A program made the position numbers and the translations under genes. Shown one piece after another: positions 34,672 to 45,380 of a stretch of DNA of 64,000 bases (position 1 is the stretch's first letter; each line of letters starts with the position of its first letter). The notes beneath the pieces are model-generated. The model searched no databases. It was not told where the DNA came from and saw only the letters and a program-made list of their open reading frames with translations. This stretch comes from Steinernema hermaphroditum (taxonomy: Eukaryota > Nematoda > Chromadorea > Rhabditida > Steinernematidae), in assembly GCA_030435675.1 (NCBI GenBank), contig CM059623.1:12556092-12620091 (forward strand), given 5' to 3'.

Positions 34672-34945
34672 AAACCTCATCCTTTGTGGTTCGCCCTGTG
34701 CCATCTCTTCATCGGTTCATTCCTCACCTCTTCGACCCCCGCTCCCCCTTGGAACCGAGCAATCGATCCGACTCTGAAGTCTGCGCTTTCAACGGCCTCT
34801 CTGCTCCCTATGCTCCACCACTTTCTGATTCAGATCTTCACCGTTTCGAAGCTTGCACACACGTCAGCACCTCAGAACAGACGTCTTCTAGGGGCGCGAT
34901 GATTTGTAACGATGGCCGTAGGGCGAACCACAAAGGATGAGGTTT
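34672..34945. repeat. Element with 26-bp perfect terminal inverted repeats
   Basis: AAACCTCATCCTTTGTGGTT onward at 34672-34697 is exactly complementary to 34920-34945. The 222-bp interior shows no coding capacity. The size and perfect ends suggest a young MITE or a recently inverted fragment. It lies next to the end of the inverted secreted-peptide duplication (about 34980). Confidence 0.75.
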
Positions 34946-34979
34946 TGTAACGAGGAGATGAGTCACAACCATGTTCCCG

Positions 34980-36190
34980 TCCGTGATCCTAATCGAGTCC
35001 GAGTCTGATTCGTTTGGATCACAGTTCCCATCGTCTGTCTTGTTCTACGCCTTTGCATGCTTATTCATTTATTCAAGCGCGAAATGTTCATCGCGACACC
35101 GACAGCTGCATCAGCTATTACAAACAGCAGTACATTTTCCATCCGACGATGGGAAAGAAGAAGTTGTAGGGGTAGGCGTATGCCCAAGTCAGAGTGTCGT
35201 AGCCTCGTTTACAGTACTGCTTTTGGAAGAGAGCCTTCCACTCGGTCCAGTAACACTCGGGAATGGGCTCTGGAGTAGTGGCCAAGCCGAAGCCGATTGC
35301 GAAAATGCAGAAGATGAGGATGTGCGTATTCATGACAACCTGAAATCTCTAGTCCCTCTTTCAAGATGAAAGCACTCTTGCGCGCAAGTTTGTCGAGATA
35401 TGTCACGAAATATTCACAAAACAAGCAAAAAGTTTTGTGATTCGAAATGGAGGTTAATCACTCGCAGAAAAGGATGGAGAAGCAGGAGTGCGTACTGGAT
35501 TCCATGTGTCGCCCACCCGATTCTTAATCGCAGACCATTCCGCTGGATTCACTTCCGGTCAAACTTCCACTCTGCTCCGTCACCATATCCATCGTTCGTC
35601 CTGTTCCGTGGGCTGCTCGGCCAGGAGCTCATTGCGGGTCGGGGTTGGGAACACATATAAACCGAACTGGTACGCTCACTGGATCACTTTTCCGGCTTTT
35701 ATGTAGTTTTTCAATCCTGAGATGTGACGATGCTGAGGCTTCGGAACAGTAGGCGGACGCTGGCGATGGCGTCTCCCACTCTCGATCTCTCATTGCTTAT
35801 CTTTTATGATCGCTTTTTGCTTACTCACCGTGAATATAGCGCACTTTATCTACTGTAATACACTTTTCTCAAACTGACTCGTCCCCTTCAGTGGACGTAT
35901 TTGATTGACTGGCTAATGATTGTCAAGGTGTAAACCCACATACTAGGGGATTTGTCGCAGAAGTAGCTCGCTTTTCAAAGGAGTTTTCTGGAAAATATCT
36001 AAAAAACGGAGTGAGTCTTGTGAAACAAACGCCACCCGGTTGAAATAAAGTGCATCATGTTGCGATTGAGTCATCAAAATAAGCGATTGTGAAAGATAAA
36101 CGATGACAGAGCCGTGGGAGATGACTCGATCGCCGAATCGACAACATCCACCGACGCTCATCCACTATCCAAAGACACGAGTTTCATTTG
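34980..36190 (-). repeat. Inverted segmental duplication, right copy
   Basis: Partner of 10900-12355 in the opposite orientation. The upstream stretch from CTACATAAAAGCCGG to the gene is very similar. Clear differences are a shorter spacer before the ATG and a diverged mature peptide. Confidence 0.85.
35118..35333 (-). CDS. Small secreted peptide, paralogue 2
   Basis: A single 71-residue frame begins six bases after a conserved acceptor (GAGATTTCAG on the minus strand). The signal peptide (MNTHILIFCIFAIGFGLA) is almost identical to that of paralogue 1. The mature part keeps ECYWTEWKALFQ, a Cys-Lys, the YAYPYN segment and GWKMYCC, but differs elsewhere, with short deletions. Signal peptide and non-coding flanks are conserved more than the mature middle, a pattern seen in rapidly evolving secreted peptides. 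The function is unknown. Confidence 0.7.
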   Translation of the reverse strand: MNTHILIFCIFAIGFGLATTPEPIPECYWTEWKALFQKQYCKRGYDTLTWAYAYPYNFFFPIVGWKMYCCL

Positions 36191-36199
36191 ACTCAAGCT

Positions 36200-37100
36200 G
36201 CCAAATCTGTCCAAATTGGGCAAAGTGATCGAATGAGCATAATTTTTCTGCTATCTCATCTCTGTAGCACATCAAAACTGGCAATTTCTTGTTATCCCCG
36301 ACCGATCGCCACCGACACAAATCACCAATTATACTTATCAGTTCTTCCTGTTTTTTTTTACCACTGAAAGCAGAAGTGTCATTCAAGGCCTGTGATCCTA
36401 TAGCAGAGAGTTCTACCTCTTTGGAAGATAGCTTTTTGGTGTGATTGTGGTATGTGGCATCTGATCGCGTACAAATATTTTGCTTATGAAAAGGCCTAAG
36501 CCGATTGATTTAAGAAAAATATTTCATGCAAACGATTGTTCAGTTTTGCTCCGTCCTTTTCAGTCTATTTGCCAGAGAAAATATTTAAAGAAGGGCCTGT
36601 ACACACCTTTCGCTATCATCGCTTTCCTTCATTTGAGTGACTTGATAAGGACGCTAGTTGCTCGCGTAGCTCCCTGCTCATTCACAGGTTCATCTAACCT
36701 CCCTTGCTCGACTGCAGCAGGTTCAAATCAGAATGTCTTTAGAATCTCACTGGATAGTTAGTTTCCTAGACTTATTTTTTCTTTGTTGCTGTATTGAAAC
36801 AGCGTTGTAAGAGATCTTATTGAGTGTCGTCTATGTGCTTGACCTTTCGGTGAACGGCACTGAACTCCACATCTGAAGATCTTCCAGTTTAAAGAGTTTT
36901 GACCAAAACAGCATTTATCACTTGGGGAAGATGTCACTTATGTGCTCGACCCCCTTGTTAGTTAGACCGTTTTTTTGGCGCGATAGCTTCTCCACTAGCG
37001 ACTGACCAGACTGATAAGAAGTATGTATATTTTCTATTTATATTTAAATATGATATCTAAACTAAACGGTTCTTTTGCCAGCTCGTATATAGTGTGCTGC
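36200..37100. other. Intergenic upstream of the lectin gene
   Basis: No gene is supported. Fragments of repeat B appear near 36834 (TATGTGCTTGACCTTTCGGT) and 36940 (CACTTATGTGCTCGACC). Confidence 0.4.
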
Positions 37101-37107
37101 AGGTTCA

Positions 37108-37988
37108 ATGCTCACAACTCGAATTGTACTCTTTTATTCACTAATATCTTCGGTATTAGCCGGTATTTGCCTGTATGGCGATTTCATCAGCGAAGATGGA
37201 GAGTCTTGCTTTCACTACCATCCAACGAAGCGATCGCACAGCGTAGCCGAATCGTACTGCGAAGGAAGACAGGGCGAAATCGTCTCTAAGGTGCCGGAGT
37301 TGGTCTACGTTTCTAGTAAGGCCAACAACTCAAATTCCGTAAACAGTGCTTTTTCTAGAGAAAACTGACGTTCTTCCATATGCCGTTTGGAAGAAACCGG
37401 ATGTAGACTTCGACCTGTCCGAGGAAATCGCCAATTTTTGTCAGTGTCACACGATAAGTGAGGAGCGAACTTGGAGAACGAACTGTAAAGCTGAATTGCC
37501 CTTCATTTGCAAGTACCCCTCGATCACCGTTCGATCTCATTGCCAGGAATGGAAGCAGCCCAGTGGGTACGGGATCCGTGTCCACGACGACCCGAAGACG
37601 TGGGAAGAGGCTCGTCTGCACTGTCTCGAAGAAGGCGGTGACCTGGCCAAAATCGACAATGCCGATCAAAATTCGTTCATTCATAATTCCGTATCTAATT
37701 TCCCCACGTGGTTCGGCGCCAAGAAGGTGAACGATGGCGGATTCAGATGGACCGATGGAAGTGCAGTTGGTGATTATCACCCACCCGATAGTTACCATTA
37801 TAGGCGGAGTGAAATTTTCACGGCGTGGCACAGCGACACCGACCTCTCCCGCAACGGATCCTGTTTGACCGTAGGACAAATGGCTATTTGAGCGTTTTAG
37901 AACGATTGCTCTTCAGATCTTTGTCAAGAAGTGGGCACCCGTTGACTGCAACAGGAAGTTGCCTTACGTCTGCAGGAAGGACATCTGA
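37108..37988 (+). CDS. Secreted protein with two C-type lectin-like domains
   Basis: Three exons (37108-37315, 37359-37870 and 37917-37988) give 263 residues. The signal peptide (MLTTRIVLFYSLISSVLA) is followed by a compact first CTLD (GESCFHYH to CKAELPFICKY) and a second (CQEWKQPSG, ARLHCLEEGGDLAKID, WTDGS, then C-NRKLPYVCRKDI). The usual Ca-binding EPN/QPD and WND motifs are not evident, so calcium-dependent sugar binding is doubtful. Large families of such CTLD proteins are secreted by nematode gut and hypodermis, often pathogen-responsive; no such role is shown here. Two AATAAA signals lie 95-110 nt after the stop. Confidence 0.85.
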
Positions 37989-38199
37989 AGCCGGAATTAT
38001 CGAACTAACTATGTATGAAGCCCGTTAAATCTATGACGTTCCTCTCCCTATACAAACCCTCTGTTAATGATCTTGTGAAGCAATAAATGTATCCAATAAA
38101 GAGATCTACTCCTAACATCTCTGCTGAATGAATTCGAAGAACACGTGCTATCCAGAACATGGTCTGTCAGACCATTTCTCTAGAAAGCAAGCATGCCAG

Positions 38200-38560
38200 A
38201 CCGCTTTCTATTCTTTCTGTGTGATCGCAAAGTGTGTCGTGACCTTGTCATGCTTGCTCTATTTATTTTTTATATTGTATTTTTTCTTCTGTGCAGTTGC
38301 AAAGGGTGGCAGCGAACGGTACTATCGCGACCTTGTCATGCGTTGATGAGAGTTGCGATTATATGTACAAAGGCGACAGCCGCACCGAACTTGTTTGCAA
38401 GCCAAACAGACGGCACCGTCGCGCGTTGAGTCATCACTTGTGCGGGGAGTGCCGCCGTTGGCGGTCACTCCGTATCCACTCTGATAATACTAATAAACCT
38501 TCAAAGTATCCACCCCGACTGGCCTAACTAACTGGCAAAGGTACAAAATTATACTTGAGT
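38200..38560 (+). other. Unclear stretch before the collagen remnant
   Basis: Short open frames occur (for example 38291-38527, ending in an Arg-rich segment with CGECRRW) that could be the N-terminal part of the collagen pseudogene. I see no convincing start or splice join. Confidence 0.25.
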
Positions 38561-38579
38561 TTGATTTCCAATTTTTATA

Positions 38580-39150
38580 GATTCATCTCCTGCCCCTCCT
38601 GCCACCTCGACTCCCTCCTCCTGGGCCACCTCGACTACAGTTCCAGGTATGAAGCTTCAGGGTCTCTTCTGCTTTAGATATGCCTCATTTTAAGGCCCCA
38701 CCAGGTCTTAAAGGACCACCGTGCCCTCTAGGTTTTCCTGGAACGTGCGCTGATCAAGGTTCATGAGGTAGGACCTCCTGGGGCTCGATGACCCCCAGAT
38801 CCGCCGGGAAGAACGATCGATGCTGACACATCCGGAAATGTTCGTTGTCGCCCTGGCCCGCCGGATCCACCCGGCAATCACGGCGCCCCGGAATGCATAG
38901 CTGGCCAGCCGGGGCACGTTGGATTCTTGGGGAAAGAAGGCCCTCCTGGCCCACGCAGACAAGACATATCACCTGATTCGGAGCGAGTCGACTACATGGA
39001 GGGTCCACCAGGCCCTTCTCCAACCAGGACCTCCAGGTGCTCCGGGGAGTCCGGCTCCCTTAGGACAATGTCTGCCACCTAAAAAGGCCCTAGAGGTGCG
39101 TTAGGGCCACGTGGCAGTCGAGGACCACCAGGAGAACGTGCACGACTATA
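38580..39150 (+). pseudogene. Cuticle-type collagen pseudogene
   Basis: Gly-X-Y coding is evident in pieces: PPGLKGPP, VGPPGAR, CRPGPPDPPGNHGAPE, GKEGPPGPR, GPPGPSP, and PGPPGAPGSPAPLG in another frame. The frame is broken by stops (for example TGA near 38788) and shifts, so an intact protein cannot be read. I infer a decayed cuticle collagen. The upstream signal or anchor region is not recognisable. Confidence 0.75.
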
Positions 39151-40620
39151 ACTTTCAGCTCAATGTATCATGGCGACGCTGATGTAAAAGAATTTTACTT
39201 GTATTTTAATAAACGTTACATGACAATAGATTAAGAGCTCTTTCGTTTTTGTAAATCCATGCACTCTAAATCTTTCTGACCTAGATCGACGCGGAGAAGA
39301 TTGGAAACGAATTTAAATGAACCAAAAGCACTTGACAAAAGACTTGACGAATACGATATGGACGGCGAGTAACTACGGGCATCGGTTGATAATATGAACA
39401 TGTCGCATGATAGATCCACGATAACTGCGTGTATTTGTGGCTGTTTCTTTTTCTGCTCCAATTTGTTTATAAAAGATAATAGCACTCACCGATTTTGATG
39501 ATGACATCCATCCTTAAAATAGGAAGCACCATAAAGATCATTATCAGCTAGCCTGCATCGTGGCTTCGCCTTCCCCCCGCTTGCACTTTGCCGACAATGG
39601 CCCCCAAAGGGTCAAAGTCCGCATAGTTTTTTGTCAAAAGCCGATATCTCCGGGAGAGTACTCGGACCACACGGTGTCCCTACTCTTGGCGGAAAGAGGG
39701 GATATGTTAAATCGAAAGTCAAGAAGTGACGTGGCGCCGGCGCCTCGAGGGACAAAAGAGGTCCGTGGAGAACGGAAGAGGAAAGCGCCAGCGCTCATTT
39801 GAAGAATTATGGAACCACGAAGGAGGAGAGGGTGGCCGCACAGAGTCGTTTTCAGTCGAGGCTCCCGATTGGGGTGATCAGATAGATCCCCTCTCCCTAT
39901 CCATTGTCCTCGTTCACTAAAGCCGCCTTCCCAAATTGTAAACACCCATTAGGGCCTAACGAGACGGCCACGTTCCCAAGGACACCTTCTCGTCGGCGCT
40001 CCGGAGCCAAGGAGCGCGCTTGACAACGGAGATTACACAAATTCGCGCGCCCGATTCCCACGGCGTTCGATCTCCGATGCCGCGCAGCGTGCAGCCATAA
40101 ACACCGACGGCATGTGTTTACTTGCGGCCGCAGAATTGCAGAGTACACGGCTAATTTTCTATTCGCGGAAGAGGCGCTGATGTCACTGGGGTTATGCAGC
40201 TCACTGTCTGCCAGATTGTCCTCGGTGTGATTTCGTCACGTGGTAGTCTTCCATCATCGATAGCTTTTCGGTGACACAATTTGATCATAGTCCTTTTATA
40301 TAACTTTTTTCATGCCTCTCACTTATGATTTTATGCTCATTCTATATTCATACTTTTTACTTAAGATTTTTGCTTTTCCGACGCTTCTTATTCGTGACTG
40401 ATTGTGTACTGTAATTGATATGAAGAACAATCAATTCAAATCCTATCCGTTTCACTGAACTTTCTGTAGCGGCAAATCAATTTCGCCAAATGAAGCAGGC
40501 TTTTGCTTGATTTGCTTCAAGAAGGTTTCCAAAAGCGACACTAGCAAAATTTTTGATTGGGCATGCAATGTATCATTCCGTCTTCTGAAAATTTTCTCCG
40601 AGTTCCTGGTCTTTCGTTTG
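39151..40620. other. Intergenic, nothing firm
   Basis: Short open frames only. No RNA gene is seen. A moderately GC-rich part (39.55-40.15 kb) has no recognisable protein. Confidence 0.4.
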
Positions 40621-40621
40621 T

Positions 40622-40775
40622 GCCGATCGCGATTGGCCCGGTCTCTCAGAAATGAGTTGAGTGAGCGGTCGTTCTCGGCCGTCACCGGTGACACAATGAT
40701 CGCCCCGGTTACCAGAAGGCCTGGAACACCAAGGACCCGTAGTTCCAACGTCTCGCCAAGAAAGCCATCGATGGA
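40622..40775 (+). repeat. Dispersed repeat family A, copy 2 (partial)
   Basis: Contains GAGTGAGCGGTCGTTCTCGG, ACCAGAAGGCCTGGAACACC, GTAGTTCCAACGTCTCGCCA and AAGAAAGCC, matching the 5' half of 52831-53327. Confidence 0.75.
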
Positions 40776-43700
40776 ACGTCGATTTTTGCGCCATCAGTTG
40801 ATCCGAAGACGGCTCTCTGCTATGTCATCGTGTTCTATCATGTGAGCCTCATCTTTCTGCTCAGATGCTTTGCCCCGCATGCTAATGAGATCTTCGCATT
40901 GGTCCTTCACGACGATTCGGGAAAATAGACGGTGTAAACGGTGTTGCTGGTCGATGCTTATAGTATTCCTAATAACGGAATGTACTTAGGATTTCTACAT
41001 AGTAGAGGCATAACAATATCTGGGAAAGACTGACGTTGGAAAGGGAACGTGACTATGAATAACATGGTTTTTGATCACCAGACCTGGTTCTTGTATTGCG
41101 AGATATACTCCTATATATTTATTTGTGAACAAACGTGAAGTGGAAAGAATATATCAACCAGATAAAAGCACTTCACGAAGCGCTCAATTCCATTTTTGCA
41201 TCAAAGTGGTCCAAGATCATCCGAAAAATAGTTCACAGGTCATAGAAGATATATTGCATCAGAACCGATTTGTTCCATGTGATAAAAACAAATTGAAAAC
41301 GTGAAAGCGGTCCCCAGACATTCTTTCTTTTCCTGATCTCTTAAGCTTCGCTTTGTGTAATCTGTCTTGCTTAAACAACTCAAACAAAAAAATGAATTAG
41401 CCTCTGTGAATGTCGGAGAACACGCGTTCTGCGGAAGTGGTGTCCCTAATCCGACCATTTTTAAAATGAGCTCGAACGCTGTGGTTTTAATCTAATAATG
41501 TAAAGCAAAACATGGCCTTGAATCGTATTTTTGCAATTTTGAAAGCGAAATGATTTGGAAACATGTCGCAATCAAGTTTGATCGATAAATATGATAAACT
41601 GCAGTGGCCTCAGTGTGTGGACTAAATCTAGTTCAAAGTGAGGGTTCAATCTCGACCATAGCTATTTGATGATATATCATTTGCGTATCTTTTCGGGAGA
41701 TCTGTAGGGTGAACAATTGGAAGTGTGAGTGTTGCATCCATAGAGTGAGCCCTAGATCAGCAGAGCTCAGAAAATATTCGAACTATGGTCTGAAAAACAG
41801 TTAGTGGACTCTCTTCCAACTCCGCCGTGTAAACATTTTGCCCAACGATACTCAATTCGTACGTAGTAATAAGGCTATGGCCAATATTGAACCCGAACGG
41901 CGTTTTTGCTTTGATCGTAGCTTTGATCATTCTCTTGAGGTCGAATCTTCACTTAAACGTTCACCTTGCTGTTGACTTTTGGGCTGGAATCTTGAATCTT
42001 TACTTTGCATTAAGCTGTTGGTGACCATTTCTTCACTGGTTTCCATAATAGGGTAATTTTTGTTTAAGATTTTTGGGTCCTTTTGCGTCTGATCAGTAAT
42101 CACTATTGCAAGACCTTGCACATTAGATGCAGATATCGGCATGACACCCCATATCACCCAACAAACGCTTCATATTCATGATCCTGCTTTATCTCAATGG
42201 ACCTCCGCTAGCTTTAGGTATTCACACAGAATGAGGCATTGCCTGGGGCAGAAAATAGGGCATGGACCGGGTACACCAATGTGGAAAGTGCTTAAAGTGA
42301 AGGTGGAATGGAGTGGTGGAGTGTAGACGTAGACAAGGTCAGTTTGAGACATTATGGCCAAAAAGGAGGCTGTTTGGTACAAGGCATGAATGTAGTAAGC
42401 AACCTAGCCGCCCCAGAAGCCGCCTAGTTTACATACGAATGGTCTCTGATGTCTTCCTTTACCGTATACCAATAGTGTTATGAACTAATACAATTTTTGA
42501 ATTCCAGATCAGTTTTAATTGCCTCAGTACACGCTCTGAGTTCTCGGCTGGGGGTGGTTCATGTTTATGGTACAAAAGAGCCACATAATCAGTGTTTATT
42601 CGTTCCTTTGATGTTCCTATTTCCTAGCTGCAGCTCCGTCACGTAAGTTCTGATCACTGATTCCTTCGTTTACCGTACCCCTCCGTTGTGACAACCGGCA
42701 ATCCAATCACCATAAATTGGACAAACCACCGCACTTAGGTTCCGGCTAAGGGAGGTCCGGTCCGACCCAACTCGGCACCACTTAGCGAACCGCGCCTCCG
42801 AAATCGGCAAGGTTTGGCCGCGATTAGGGATGCGCTCGGCCTTATTAACTTAGTTCTGTTGCTCACTTAAGGAACAATTTCCGCGACGACGTCGCCAGGC
42901 CCGAGGCGGCCTTGGGCCTGCAGCGGCGGCGGACGATTGTTGAATACATAAGCTGCGTTCGAGCTGGCGAGCGTCGGCCGGCCTAAACGGGTGGCGCCGC
43001 CCCCTCCGGCAGCACCGCCACACACGTCGACGACGACTTCGTCCGCCTCGGGCCTCACTTCTCGCGCGCGCGCGCAATCTCGTTTTCGTTTCCTCACTGC
43101 AATCCCCCTTAGGGCCGCCGCCGTCGCCCGTGGTGGCTCTCCCCGATGGGTTGTAGTCGGCGCCGGAAGGCGTACCCTCGAAGAGAGTTATCTCTTTTTC
43201 GTCTCATCCGGCGCCTCTTGCCTTCTTGCCTCTATCACATATCGCGCCCCAATTTGCCGACAATAGATCTTCAGCGCCTTTTTGGCCACCGAGAGAAGGG
43301 GCGCTGATTTTTTGTTAGTCTTTGAACTGGTGGCATTTTTATTTTGCGGAATCAAGGCTGTATTATTAAAGGAGTACTGTATTTCCGACACTCTTATCGC
43401 TTCTAAGGATCCATTTGAAGGTTTTTGTCTATAAGGGAAAGGGTGAACTGCTTATTTCTAACCCTGCAGTTCTTGTTATCGAATTGAGGTTCTCGTGTCC
43501 ATGTAAAAATATGCGAAACCTTGACCCAAAGCTGTGCAGGAACAGGCTTCGATTCTTGGGAAGTGGGCCAAAAGATCATAAAAGGGGTGCTTTGTGCTTG
43601 TGCTTAAATGTATAATATGAGTTTGTTTAACGAAACAGAACATTTTCTGAGGCGTTCAATGGATTGATATTTAGCTAACAGTTCACCCTCCTGACTTCAT

Positions 43701-43980
43701 TCGTCTCTTCAGTCCTGTTAACGAAGACCTTAGATAGTCCGGTCAGAAATCACCTGTCTTTTAAAGGTTTTTTTTAGCGTGGCGCGGAATGTTCCATATC
43801 ATTTTTGGAGATGTTATCTACTAATACGTTTATCAGTTATCCGACATATGTTTTAGTTTTAGACTCCTGAATTAGAACCTATCAGTTTTACAGCTTACAG
43901 TTCATCTTCCCAATCTTCCCGACTATTATTTTTGAACGCAGAAGATAAAGAAGTATTACACCGCAGGTTCCTTTAGTTCT
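40776..43980. other. Intergenic, no gene supported
   Basis: From about 41.5 kb onward the plus strand shows repeated ATTTTTG words. A GC-rich island at about 42.86-43.20 kb has long frames in several phases that look like composition artefacts. Confidence 0.35.
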
Positions 43981-44019
43981 TCGGTGGAGCAGGCATCAGA
44001 GTAAAACAGGGCAATCTCA

Positions 44020-44201
44020 TCAGAGTATGGCTCTATGGCTCCTTGATCTTCCAGGCCTTCTGGGAGTCGAGGTGATCAATGCGCCAACAATGCCGACCGG
44101 GACACGACCGTTCACTCAACTGATTCGGCAAACCTCATAAAGAGCGAGTGGAACGTCTCTGATGGGATTGCTCTGTTCTTTTGTATCCCCAGCCGATCGC
44201 T
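44020..44201 (-). repeat. Dispersed repeat family A, copy 3 (inverted, diverged)
   Basis: Read on the minus strand it begins AGCGATCGGCTGGGGATAC. It then has GTTGAGTGAACGGTCGTG, GTTGGCGCATTGATC, CTCCCAGAAGGCCTGGAA and CAAGGAGCCATAG, in the same order as copy 4. Confidence 0.7.
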
Positions 44202-45250
44202 AGGAACACAAATGAAACGATATTTATGGCGATCGGAAGCAAACAAAGCAGGTCGTTGATTAGCTGGTATCAGTATGGAGTTAACTCAGCACCAAAGACT
44301 GTGATTTCTCTTGTAAATGTGGTCCGATTTATTAGTGACAAGCTACAACCGTACATTTGAGGCGGTCTATATGTAATCTGTTTTTGATGATAATGCGTCC
44401 TAAAAAGGCTACGCGATTAAAGGGAAATTTCAATTTTACTTGAAGAGCACTTACATTCTACAAATTTTTGCGAAAAATTTCTCTAAAAGTGCAGCTAAGG
44501 ACTGCTTTGATTCGCCCACTTAAATATGTCCATATGTTTATGTTAATGCATTGAACTTCGTTTTTTTGGTAGGATTACTGAGCCGAACAAAATCATAGAT
44601 TTAGAGTGACCATTTCAGAAACTGTATTTAAAAGCCCTTAGCGTCAATACAGCTATTTTCATGGATCTATTAGGGAATAACCAGCCAAAACTGCATTGAA
44701 TTCACAGAACTGTATCTGCAAAGTTATATTGAATGAATTCTGTTTTCTCAAAAACTAAATTTCCCTGTAAATGATCGGAAGCACATGAAAAGGCACTGTA
44801 CGTGAAGCGAGTGAAGGCCAAGCTTGCAAAGATGCGTCGATACATCAGCGAAGAGGACTGTAAGGATGGAGAGGCCGACGAAGAAATCGCATAAAAATTA
44901 TTGTTTTGATTTTTGAAACTACAGAAGTTGTGTTTTAATACTACAATAAACACGGCTGCGCGCGTATTCACACGCCCTAGGAATTAAAAGCCAAGTAGCC
45001 CTGCGAGCGGTAGGAATGGTATAGGGGATTATAGGACCCGGAGGGGAACCGAAAAATATCATGCAAATAGTTTAGTCAATTGGTCAAAAAAACTGTAAAC
45101 ACACGAAAGGCCAGACAGTCTTGCGGATGGAGACACCAATAGCCCTTCGAGCAGCAAGATGTGTGCTGAAATTAGCTCAAAAACAGCTAAGAAACGCAAG
45201 GCCTAGCATCCTCAGAGACGTAGCGGAAGTAGAGCAGTAGAATATCAACT
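44202..45250. other. Intergenic, nothing recognised
   Basis: AT-rich sequence with short random frames only. Confidence 0.4.
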
Positions 45251-45323
45251 GTCCGTGTGGCTCATTGCGAACGCGCTTCGTTTGTAATCGGGGGGTGTCG
45301 GGTTCGGTTCCCCTCGGGGGTCC
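45251..45323 (+). repeat. tRNA-like SINE head, copy 1
   Basis: The sequence GTCCGTGTGGCTCATTGCGA ... GTCGGGTTCGGTTCCCCTCG has tRNA-like A-box and B-box segments and a TTTGTAA anticodon-like loop, but an imperfect cloverleaf. A diverged inverted copy lies at 51790-51853. Downstream are an (AC)10 run at 45361-45380 and a repeated CTTATTTTGTGTGGGTGT (45322 and 45437). This suggests a tRNA-derived SINE or tRNA pseudogene, not a working tRNA. Confidence 0.6.
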
Positions 45324-45380
45324 TTATTTTGTGTGGGTGTTTTCCCCGTGCTCGCGGAAAACACACACACACACACACAC

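Noticed and set aside
42850..43270. Long overlapping open frames in a GC-rich island
   Set aside because: Frames are open in several phases on both strands, with Arg/Ala/Pro-rich translations and no motif; this is a composition effect.
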